Assembly (NCBI GenBank): GCA_009786675.1
Contig: WQRP01000036.1
Coordinates: 1-13,047 of the forward strand
Length of the DNA: 13,047 nucleotides
Source: Treponema sp.
Lineage (GTDB): Bacteria > Spirochaetota > Spirochaetia > Treponematales > Breznakiellaceae
Direction: 5' to 3'
Of this stretch, positions 1 through 6,545 are shown one piece after another. Each line of letters opens with the position of its first letter. The first letter of the stretch is position 1. Made by a program: the position numbers and the translations under genes. Under the pieces are notes generated by a model. It searched no databases, was not told the DNA's origin, and worked only from the letters and a program-made list of their open reading frames with translations.

Positions 1-197
1 AGCTTTCCGGCAAACACGCTTCCGATTGTCAGTGTGGCAAGCAGAAGCGAAAAGGTAAGCCCGGCGGCGGCGTTGTCGCCGTCGAAAAGGCTGTGGGCTA
101 TGCCCGTCTGGAACAGGCTCCAAAGATACGCAACACCGATGATAAGTTGTATCGCAACCGCAGCAAGGACGGCAAAGATACCCTGTCTTTTGTTCAA
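1..197 (-). CDS. MFS transporter, OFA (oxalate/formate antiporter-like) type, 5' part only
   Basis: Translating the minus strand from a TTG at 197-195 gives an open frame of 65 codons running off the window edge. After a short basic start (MNKRQG) comes a first membrane helix of about 20 residues that leads into GVAYLWSLFQTGI. This resembles the first-helix signature (G-x-x-Y-x-W-S-x-F) of OFA-family major facilitator transporters. A soluble loop (about residues 38-45) and a second helix ending GSVFAGK follow. The TTG start is chosen because AAGGAG lies at 210-205, seven bases upstream, and no in-frame ATG fits. OFA-like proteins move small organic anions across the inner membrane; the substrate here cannot be read from the fragment. 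It could be another MFS subfamily. Confidence 0.72.
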   Translation of the reverse strand, partial: MNKRQGIFAVLAAVAIQLIIGVAYLWSLFQTGIAHSLFDGDNAAAGLTFSLLLATLTIGSVFAGK

Positions 198-235
198 GCC
201 AAATCTCCTTGTTTGCAGGCTAGGAAGGCTTACTA

Positions 236-264
236 CATGTAAAGCAATTTGCAGGAAAAGTCAA
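236..264 (-). promoter_or_regulatory. Possible sigma-70 promoter for the OFA-type transporter
   Basis: A good -35 box TTGACT (264-259) is followed after 17 bases by TACATG (241-236), a poor -10 matching three of six consensus positions. The -10 candidate overlaps an 8-bp palindrome TACATGTA (234-241). A competing candidate further upstream is TTGCGA (360-355), 17 bases, TAAAAC (337-332), which would overlap the inverted repeats. Neither is secure. Confidence 0.3.
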
Positions 265-293
265 TAGCGACGAAATTTGCCAAGACTTTGAAT

Positions 294-347
294 AACCCGT
301 TTGCCCATAACCTGCTGTTATTTAGACACGGGTTTTAAGGTTATGGG
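294..347 (-). repeat. Two interleaved inverted repeats (pseudoknot-like order) in the transporter leader
   Basis: AACCCGT at 294-300 is the exact reverse complement of ACGGGTT at 328-334. CCCATAACC at 304-312 is the exact reverse complement of GGTTATGGG at 339-347. The arms alternate (A, B, A', B'), which is the order of an H-type pseudoknot in RNA, with connecting segments of 3, 15 and 4 bases. A third pair, AATAAC (291-296) and GTTATT (317-322), overlaps arm A and would compete with it. The element lies 97-150 bases upstream of the TTG start. It may be a structured leader RNA, or a set of protein-binding half-sites if transcription starts further downstream. Confidence 0.5.
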
Positions 348-358
348 TGCAAAATCGC

Positions 359-384
359 AAAAAAAAGCCGTGGAATACCACGGC
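359..384 (-). terminator. Intrinsic terminator after the HEAT-like gene
   Basis: On the minus strand the sequence reads GCCGTGG TATT CCACGGC (384-367) followed directly by eight T residues (366-359). This is a perfect 7-bp GC-rich stem with a 4-base loop and a U-tract, 21 bases after the stop codon of the HEAT-like gene. It marks the end of the HAD/SpiroCoCo/HEAT transcription unit. Confidence 0.9.
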
Positions 385-405
385 TTTCTCTAGCGTCCTG
401 CGGGA

Positions 406-1101
406 TCATTCTTCCCCGGTGTCCCCGCGAAGGCCGTCAATAATCTCCCACGCCCGGTTCCTTACGGAAGTAACGTAGGGGCCTTCGGCCACGGCGAAAA
501 GGTAATGAAAGGCGTTGTGGTTGGTAATCCCGCCGTCCCTTTCCGCGAACCTCTCCAGGGCGTTGACGGTCGCAAGGGCGACGTGGTTGTTGGGGTTACG
601 GGATCGGTGGAACCTGCCGGCAACCCAGACAAGTGTGGAAACCGTCTGGGCGTTGTCCTCCGCCTCGATTTCGCTGAGGGCGGTTATTATCTCGGCCATG
701 ACAATCGGCTCCCGCTCCGAAAGGCCGGCCCTTAGGAGAATGGCTCTTGCCTCCTCGGTTCCCAAGGTGCCAAGCTGTCTTGCCGCTTCCTGCCTTACGT
801 CCGGGAAGTTGTTTATAACCTGTCCCCTAGACAGGGTTCTGTTCTTGGAGCCGGCAAGGACAAGGCGTTCCAAGGCGGAGTATATGTCATCGCCGGTATT
901 GCCCCGCCCGATGGCATTTTCGATGTAGTCCAGGGCGAACAGGTTTTGCTCGCGACTGGTGGACACGCTGGCCTCGCGGATTACCATCATTTCCACGGTT
1001 AACGTCTCGGGTTCCCCCGATTCGGCATCCTGTCCCATGGCGACGGGAATCGCCGCAATGGCGAGAATGAGAAAAATCGAGGTAATTTTAGCAAACATCA
1101 T
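406..1101 (-). CDS. Exported HEAT-repeat-like protein
   Basis: The product has 231 residues. Residues 1-23 form a signal peptide with a hydrophobic core (ITSIFLILAIAAIPVAMG), so the protein is probably exported to the periplasm. It could be anchored if the peptide is not cut. Residues about 50-210 are predicted paired helices; segments such as DVRQEAARQLGTLG and IVMAEIITALSEIE look like HEAT/armadillo-type repeats, which usually serve as protein-binding surfaces. No catalytic motif is visible. Two ATG codons are adjacent (1101 and 1098), and GAGGAGGAG just upstream gives the first a six-base spacing. The gene follows the SpiroCoCo gene by 46 bases, has its own promoter and ends at a strong terminator. 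The HEAT assignment rests on pattern only. Confidence 0.75.
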   Translation of the reverse strand: MMFAKITSIFLILAIAAIPVAMGQDAESGEPETLTVEMMVIREASVSTSREQNLFALDYIENAIGRGNTGDDIYSALERLVLAGSKNRTLSRGQVINNFPDVRQEAARQLGTLGTEEARAILLRAGLSEREPIVMAEIITALSEIEAEDNAQTVSTLVWVAGRFHRSRNPNNHVALATVNALERFAERDGGITNHNAFHYLFAVAEGPYVTSVRNRAWEIIDGLRGDTGEE

Positions 1102-1122
1102 CTAGCTCCTCCTCATCATTAA

Positions 1123-1151
1123 AGGATATATGCTTTTTTGCCCCCTGTCAA
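1123..1151 (-). promoter_or_regulatory. Sigma-70-like promoter of the HEAT-like gene
   Basis: A perfect -35 TTGACA (1151-1146) and -10 TATCCT (1128-1123) are separated by exactly 17 bases. The -35 box overlaps the TGA stop of the upstream SpiroCoCo gene (1150-1148). Transcription would start near 1116, about 15 bases before the ATG, leaving room for the strong GAGGAGGAG ribosome-binding site. Confidence 0.65.
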
Positions 1152-4100
1152 GGGACGTCTTTTGGGGCCAGCTCCAGGGTCAGCTCGACCTCGCCTTTGG
1201 ATACGTTCATGGAACGGGCAATCTCCTCGATGCTCCATCCCTGCCGCCTAAGCCTGATGATGTTGTCGCGGTCCCTTAACGGCGGCGCGCCCGCGTCGTC
1301 CGAGGCCGTGGGACGGCTTGACGGCGGCTGTTTAAGGAAGCTGCGGGCCATTTTCAACTGGGCCCGTGCGCTCTCGTCGAGATCGCGCAGTTCGGTGGCA
1401 AGCCGCGTGGCCATCTCGCGGGCCTTGTTCATCTCGGCGATGCGGTCCTCCAGCCATTTGATCGACTCGTCCAGCGTGGAAAGCTTTTCTGCGGCTTCCA
1501 GCGTCTTCTCGTTTTCGGCGGACAGGGTTTCCACCGAGTGCTGTATGTTGTCCACCTCGGTTTTTAGCAGCCCTATGATGCCGTCAAGCCGGTTCAGGAA
1601 CTGCTCGTTTTCCTGCAGGGCCCGGAAGTTCCGGTCTATGCCGTCGTTGGTTTCCTGCAGGGTCTGGGTTTTCCGTTCCACCCGCTGGAATTTTTCGTCG
1701 GCGTCCTTTATCACGTCGTCTAGCTGGCGGATCTTTACCTGCACGGCCTGGAGCGTGTCGTCCGAGTTGGAAACCTGGGCGAGTTTTTCCTCCACCGACT
1801 TGGCGGTCCTTAGCAGGTTGTTGAAGTCGCTTTCCATGCTCTCGATTCGGCGTTTTTCCGCGACGAAGCGGGTGATCCTGGCGTTTATGTCGTCCTCCAG
1901 GTGCCTCATCTGGCTGAACTCGCTTTCGAACTTGGCCACGTCCGCGCCAAGGCGCGAGAGGCGCTCGGTGTTGTCCTTGAGCTTGTCGTCGTGAAGGTCG
2001 AGTTCCTTTTTGAGGGCGCCGGAACGCTCGAAGGCCTTGGCCATCGCCGCGCTTTCCTTTCGGGTTTTCTCCAGCGTGCTTTTCGATTCGGTAAGGTTGA
2101 GATCGAGATGTTCGGACAGGAGCCTTCTGGCCTCGTTGGCCTCGCGCATCTCCAGGGTCGCCTTTTCCTCGAACGTCGCGGCGCTGGTTTTCATGTTTTC
2201 CAGATCGGACATAAGCTTTTCGCTGAGGCCGGCGAAGTCCCGCTTCATGTCGTCCGTAATCTTGATCTCGGCCTTTCTTCGCCTTGCCTCGGCGTCGGTG
2301 GAAATCGATTCCAGTTGCGAGTTCAGCCCGTCCTGCCAGGATTCAATCTGTTGCCTGGCCTCGGCGCTTCGCCTTGAAAGTTCCGCCATGAATTCGTCTT
2401 CGAATACCTTGAGTTTCCCGGAAATGTTTTCGGAGGCCGTCTCCCTGATTTCCGAGAGCCCCCGTTCCACGTCGTTAAGCTCCCCGCGCAGGGCTTGCAG
2501 GTTGTTCTTGAACCCCTGGCAGGCGCTTTCCCAGGTTTCGTTCATCTCTTTGCCCAGGCGGGCAAAGTCGCCGTTTACGCGGTCCGCGGCGTCCTTCAGT
2601 GCGGTTCGCAGTTCCTTTTCCAACTGGGCGCTGTCGTCGGTAAGGCCGGCGAGCTGGTTGAGCCGCTCCTCCTGGGCAAGGCGGTACTCCTCGATGCGGT
2701 CGTCGGTGGCTGCCGCTATGTCCAGGCCGGTGTCGTGGTACAGGATCTTCCATTCCTCGCGGTTCCTGCTGATTTCCCTGCGAAGCTCCTCGTCCTGTTC
2801 CCGAATGGAACTGCCGGTATTCTCCGCCTGCTGTTTCATGAAGGAGGCCAGTTCCTCCGCCTGTTTGTCCCAGTCTTCCCTGAACTTTATCGCGGCGGCG
2901 ACGTAGGCTTTTTTCTGCGCGTCCATGGCCTCCGTTTCGGTTTGCCATTCTTCCTTGTGCCGCTTGATCTGTTCCTGCGCTTCGTCCCAGCTTGTCTTGA
3001 CGAAAGCCCGGGCGGATTCGATGTAAGCCTTCTTTTTCGCGTCCAGGGTTTCGGTCTCGGCCTGCCATTCTTCCTTGTTCTGCTCGATCAGTTCCTGTAT
3101 CCTGTCCTGGCTTGTCCTGACGAATGCCTGCGCGGATTCCAGGCTTTCCTCGAAGCCTGTTCTGATGCGGTCGAGTTTTTCGTCGGCGTCGGTGGTTATT
3201 TCCAGACCCGTGTTGTCGCACAGAGCCTTCCACTCGTCCTGGCACCTGGAAATTTCCCCGCGAAGCTCCTCGCCCTGCTCCCGGATGGAGGCGTTTAGCT
3301 CGTCCGCCTGTCGTTTCATAAGGGCGGACAGCTCATCCGCCTCTTTGTCCCAATCTTCCTTGAACTGCCTTACGCCGGTGACGTAGGTCTTTTTCTGCGC
3401 GTCCATGGCCTCGGCTTCGGCTTGCCATTCTTCCTTGTGCCGCTCGATCAGTTCCCGTATTCCGTCCTGGCTTGTCCTGACGAGATTCTGGACGGATTCC
3501 GCGTAGGCCTTTTTCTGCGCGTCCAGGGTTTCGGTCTCGGTCTGCCATTCTTCCTTGTTCTGCTCGATCAGTTCCTGTATTCTGTCCTTGCTTGTCCTGA
3601 CGAATGCCCGGGCGGATTCCAGGCTTTCCTCGAAGCCTGTTCTGATGCGGTCGAGTTTCTCGTCGGCGTCGGCGGTTATTTCCAGGCCCGTGTTGTCGCA
3701 CAGGGTCTTCCACTCGTCCTGGTGTCTGGCGATTTCCCCGCGAAGCTCCTCGCCCTGTTCCCGGATGGAGGCGTTTAGCTCGTCCGCCTGTCGCTTCATA
3801 AGGGCGGACAGCTCATCCGCCTCTTTGTCCCAATCTTCCTTGAACTGCCTTACGCCGGCGATGTGGGTCTTTTTCTGCGCGTCCATGGCCTCGGCTTCGG
3901 CTTGCCAGTCTTCCTTGTGCCGCTCGATCAGTTCCCGTATTCCGTCCTGGCTTGTCCTGACGAGACTCTGGACGGATTCCGCGTAGGCTTTTTTCTGCGC
4001 GTCCAGGGTTTCGGTCTCGGTTTGCCAGTCCTTCTTGTGCCGCTCGATCAGTTCCCGTATTCCGTCCTGGCTTGTCCTGACGAGATTCTGGACGGATTCT

Positions 4101-5644
4101 GAGTAGGCCTTTTTCTGCGCGTCCAGGGTTTCGGCCTCGGTTTGCCATTCTTCCTTGTTCTGCTCGATCAGTTCCTGTATGCTGTCCTGGCTTGTCATGA
4201 CAAATGCCCGGGCGGATTCCAGGCTTTCCTCGAAGCCCGTTCTGATGCGGTCGAGTTTCTCGTCGGCGTCGGCGGTTATTTCCAGGCCCGTGTTGTCGCA
4301 CAGGGTCTTCCACTCGTCCTGGTGCCTGGCGATTTCCCCGCGAAGCTCCTCGCCCTGTTCCCGGATGGAGGCGTTAAGATCGTCCGCCTGCCGCTTCATA
4401 AGGGCGGCCAGCTCGCCCGTCTCTTTGTCCCATTCTTCCTTGAACTGCCTTACGCCGGTGATGTAGGTTCTTTTCTGCTCGTCCATGGCCTCGGTTTCGG
4501 TTTGCCAGTCTTCCTTGTGCCGCCCGATCAGTTCCTGCATCCTTTCCCAGTTTGTCCTGACGAAACTCTGCGTGGATTCCAGGTTTTCCTCGATGCCGGC
4601 CTTTATGTGGCCAATCCTTTCCTCGGTGGCGACGGTTATCTCCAGGCCCGTGTTGTTGCACATGGCCTCCCACTCGTTCCGCCGCCTGATGATTTCCTCG
4701 CGCAGTTCCTCGGCCTGTTGCCTAATGAAGGAGTTGAGATCCCCGACCTGCCTGTCCCATTCCTCCCTGAACTGCCTGGCGTTCGCGTTGTGCGCCTCTT
4801 TCTGCGCGTTTATGGCGACGGCCTCGGTTTGCCATTCTTCCTTGTTTGCCCTGACCAGTTCCTGTACCTCGTCGCGGTTTGCCTTGACAAAGTCCTGCAG
4901 GGATTTCATCTTTTCCTCGAGGTTTGCTTTCAGCAGGACCAGCCGCTCCTCGGCCTGTCCGCGGAGTTTCGCCAGTGCCGCTTCCTCCACTTTGTTCGCC
5001 CGGCTGCCGGCCTTGTTCACCGCGTCCGAGAAAAGTTCCTCGATCCGGTCCTCTTCCCGCGAAAGCCTGGACTCCAGGTCCAGGATTGCCGACCGGGCGT
5101 CCGCCACGACCGTTTCGGTCGCCCTTTCAAGCGACTCGGCGTTTTCCCTGTCGAAACGCGCGCCTATGGACGCCATCTCGCCGTTTACCGAATTGATTTC
5201 CCCCTCGACGGCCTGGAGCTTTTCCCTGGCCTCGTCCAGGCGTTTGGCCACGCCCTCGACGAAGGACGATTCGTCCCGAATCCTGTTCAGGTTTTCCTGG
5301 ACCCTGCTGGTCATCTCGATAAGCTCCGTAAGGGAGGCGTCGTATCCCTGGATGCGGTCGTCGACCTGGGCAAGCGCCTGGATTTTCTGGGCGAGATCCT
5401 CCCTGGTCAGCTTTTGGATCCGGCGCATCAGCTCGGCGGCGGCTTTTTTTTCCACCTCCAGGGCTATGCCGTAGTCCTTTATGACGGAGCTTTTGTCTTC
5501 GATATACTCGGATATGTCTTCCTTGCATCGGTCCACGTACTTCCGCACCTTGTCCAGGGAGCGGTTGCTTTTGTCCAGAAGGCGAAAAAAGACTATAAGG
5601 ATGATTGCAATGCCGATGGTAAAAAGGTGGCCTACTTCAAACAT
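1148..5644 (-). CDS. Giant membrane-anchored coiled-coil protein, SpiroCoCo family
   Basis: The product has 1498 residues. Residues about 6-22 (HLFTIGIAIILIVFF) form one membrane helix. The stretch before it is acidic and the one after it basic (RLLDKSNR), so the positive-inside rule puts the bulk in the cytoplasm. Nearly everything from residue 30 to 1430 is charged, heptad-like coiled coil rich in E, K, R, A and L. Residues about 242-981 are long internal repeats (see the repeat entry). Residues 1431-1455 form a Pro/Ser/Ala linker. Residues 1458-1498 form a helix-turn-helix-like end (NIIRLRRQGWSIEEIARSMN, then KGEVELTLEL). Such proteins are annotated in spirochaetes as SpiroCoCo; I know of no proven function, and a structural or tethering role is inference. 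The ATG lies three bases after the HAD stop codon with no clear ribosome-binding site, suggesting translational coupling. Confidence 0.85.
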   Translation of the reverse strand: MFEVGHLFTIGIAIILIVFFRLLDKSNRSLDKVRKYVDRCKEDISEYIEDKSSVIKDYGIALEVEKKAAAELMRRIQKLTREDLAQKIQALAQVDDRIQGYDASLTELIEMTSRVQENLNRIRDESSFVEGVAKRLDEAREKLQAVEGEINSVNGEMASIGARFDRENAESLERATETVVADARSAILDLESRLSREEDRIEELFSDAVNKAGSRANKVEEAALAKLRGQAEERLVLLKANLEEKMKSLQDFVKANRDEVQELVRANKEEWQTEAVAINAQKEAHNANARQFREEWDRQVGDLNSFIRQQAEELREEIIRRRNEWEAMCNNTGLEITVATEERIGHIKAGIEENLESTQSFVRTNWERMQELIGRHKEDWQTETEAMDEQKRTYITGVRQFKEEWDKETGELAALMKRQADDLNASIREQGEELRGEIARHQDEWKTLCDNTGLEITADADEKLDRIRTGFEESLESARAFVMTSQDSIQELIEQNKEEWQTEAETLDAQKKAYSESVQNLVRTSQDGIRELIERHKKDWQTETETLDAQKKAYAESVQSLVRTSQDGIRELIERHKEDWQAEAEAMDAQKKTHIAGVRQFKEDWDKEADELSALMKRQADELNASIREQGEELRGEIARHQDEWKTLCDNTGLEITADADEKLDRIRTGFEESLESARAFVRTSKDRIQELIEQNKEEWQTETETLDAQKKAYAESVQNLVRTSQDGIRELIERHKEEWQAEAEAMDAQKKTYVTGVRQFKEDWDKEADELSALMKRQADELNASIREQGEELRGEISRCQDEWKALCDNTGLEITTDADEKLDRIRTGFEESLESAQAFVRTSQDRIQELIEQNKEEWQAETETLDAKKKAYIESARAFVKTSWDEAQEQIKRHKEEWQTETEAMDAQKKAYVAAAIKFREDWDKQAEELASFMKQQAENTGSSIREQDEELRREISRNREEWKILYHDTGLDIAAATDDRIEEYRLAQEERLNQLAGLTDDSAQLEKELRTALKDAADRVNGDFARLGKEMNETWESACQGFKNNLQALRGELNDVERGLSEIRETASENISGKLKVFEDEFMAELSRRSAEARQQIESWQDGLNSQLESISTDAEARRRKAEIKITDDMKRDFAGLSEKLMSDLENMKTSAATFEEKATLEMREANEARRLLSEHLDLNLTESKSTLEKTRKESAAMAKAFERSGALKKELDLHDDKLKDNTERLSRLGADVAKFESEFSQMRHLEDDINARITRFVAEKRRIESMESDFNNLLRTAKSVEEKLAQVSNSDDTLQAVQVKIRQLDDVIKDADEKFQRVERKTQTLQETNDGIDRNFRALQENEQFLNRLDGIIGLLKTEVDNIQHSVETLSAENEKTLEAAEKLSTLDESIKWLEDRIAEMNKAREMATRLATELRDLDESARAQLKMARSFLKQPPSSRPTASDDAGAPPLRDRDNIIRLRRQGWSIEEIARSMNVSKGEVELTLELAPKDVP
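2701..4920 (-). repeat. Tandem array of 120-bp (40-residue) modules inside the SpiroCoCo gene
   Basis: A landmark peptide, (C/Y)-x-(N/D)-T-G-(L)-(E/D)-I, begins at residues 329, 449, 649, 809 and 969. At the DNA level it begins at 4660, 4300, 3700, 3220 and 2740, so copies are spaced 360, 600, 480 and 480 bp apart, all multiples of 120. By eye, 3601-3780 and 4201-4380 differ at only five positions, and 3361-3540 and 3841-4020 at six, third codon positions included. The 600-bp unit carries an extra 120-bp module near 4021-4140, very like its neighbours. Outer copies (above 4500 and below 2900) are more diverged. All repeats keep the reading frame. Confidence 0.93.
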
Positions 5645-5647
5645 GGC

Positions 5648-6313
5648 TTATTTTAGCACGAAATCCCGCAATTGACGATAGTCCTGAAAGGTAAGGTCGG
5701 CCCCGGAGGCCCTGCGGGAAAGCAGGGCGGCCTTCATTCCCGCGCCCTGCGCCCCGGCCACGTCGTAGCGGCGGCTGTTGCCGACGTACAGTATCCGCTC
5801 CGGGGGGCAGCCCAGGCTGTCCGCCATCTCGACGAAGGATAGGGCGGAGGGCTTTAGCGCGCCGGTTCTTTCCGAGCAAAGCACCGTGTCCCAAAGGCCG
5901 GCCAGGCCCAGGTTTTCCAGCTTTTTTTCCGGGGGAAAGTCGGAAAGCAGGCCGAGTTTCAGGCCGGCGGCCCGCAGCTCGGCCAGGGTTTCCCGCACGC
6001 GGGGGAATAGCCTGACGCTGGAAAAAAGCGGCTCCCAGCCACGGTACATAAGCGTCTCTATTTGGTTCTTTATGGCATCCGCCGGCGCGTTCAGTATTTT
6101 CGCGGTCAGTCCCGCCTGGTGGTCGTAAAAATCAGGTCTGGCCAGTTCGGGTGATTTTTCCTGCTCCTGGCGTATGATATCCCTGGCCTTGCTGAAGGCC
6201 AGAAGGAGCCGCCAGTGCCTGGCCACGAACGGCACCAGCTTGACGTAAAGCCGACGGTTGGGGTAAAGCGTTCCGTCCAGGTCAAATGCCACTGCGCTGA
6301 ATTTCGGTGTCAT
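5648..6313 (-). CDS. HAD-superfamily phosphatase-like hydrolase
   Basis: The product has 221 residues, usual for the group. Motif I is AFDLDGTLYP at residues 9-18: the first Asp is the nucleophile and the second the general acid/base. Motif II is the Ser of LGLLSDFP near residue 124. Motif III is the Lys of LKPSALSF near 154. Motif IV is YVGNSRRYDVAGAQGAGM near 176-193, with Asn in place of the more common first Asp and a conserved Asp four residues on. A helical cap lies between motifs I and II (about residues 20-85), as in subclass I enzymes. These usually hydrolyse small phosphorylated metabolites in the cytoplasm; the substrate cannot be told from sequence. It is the first gene of the unit with SpiroCoCo. 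The start cannot move downstream without losing motif I. Confidence 0.9.
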   Translation of the reverse strand: MTPKFSAVAFDLDGTLYPNRRLYVKLVPFVARHWRLLLAFSKARDIIRQEQEKSPELARPDFYDHQAGLTAKILNAPADAIKNQIETLMYRGWEPLFSSVRLFPRVRETLAELRAAGLKLGLLSDFPPEKKLENLGLAGLWDTVLCSERTGALKPSALSFVEMADSLGCPPERILYVGNSRRYDVAGAQGAGMKAALLSRRASGADLTFQDYRQLRDFVLK

Positions 6314-6319
6314 GGGGAT

Positions 6320-6348
6320 ATTTTATCCTAACGGCGGATAAGTGGCAA
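6320..6348 (-). promoter_or_regulatory. Sigma-70-like promoter of the HAD gene, immediately upstream of the ATG
   Basis: TTGCCA (6348-6343, five of six matches) and TAAAAT (6325-6320, five of six) are separated by exactly 17 bases. The -10 box ends only six bases before the ATG at 6313, so transcription would begin at or within a base or two of the start codon. The same bases form a short hairpin (GGATA, TTT, TATCC at 6316-6328 on the plus strand). No ribosome-binding site is seen at a usual distance. Confidence 0.55.
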
Positions 6349-6456
6349 TAAAGGCGGGGCGCGTGTTGCGATTGCCAGGTTTTCCGTATTGTTCGCCCCC
6401 TCGGCCGATAATCGCCCCAAAATGACGAGTAAAACCCGAAAAACTTCGTTTTTTTC

Positions 6457-6485
6457 TTGACCCTTGCGCCATATTTTAGTATTTT
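6457..6485 (+). promoter_or_regulatory. Sigma-70-like promoter of grpE-dnaK-dnaJ
   Basis: TTGACC (6457-6462, five of six) and TATTTT (6480-6485, four of six) are 17 bases apart. Transcription would start near 6492, giving a leader of about 55 bases before grpE. I find no CIRCE inverted repeat (TTAGCACTC, nine bases, GAGTGCTAA) in 6314-6545. Confidence 0.65.
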
Positions 6486-6545
6486 TTAGGAGCAGGGGTG
6501 AAAGAACTCCGTGCGAGCGAATTTTGTAGTTGAACAGGAAGAGAA

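Noticed and set aside
34..267. A 77-codon plus-strand frame
   Set aside because: The minus strand of this stretch encodes a clear MFS transporter start with a good ribosome-binding site; the plus frame has none.
2701..4920. CRISPR or satellite-like array
   Set aside because: The repeats are contiguous, in frame and protein-coding, with no spacers.
4142..5656. A 504-codon open frame antisense to the coiled-coil gene, and several smaller ones with repeated peptides
   Set aside because: They mirror the SpiroCoCo repeats in another frame; they lack ribosome-binding sites and a sensible composition.
6498..6533. Leader peptide gene of 11 codons before grpE
   Set aside because: Its AGGAG lies at or upstream of the predicted transcription start (about 6492), so it may not be transcribed; mentioned only as a minor point.
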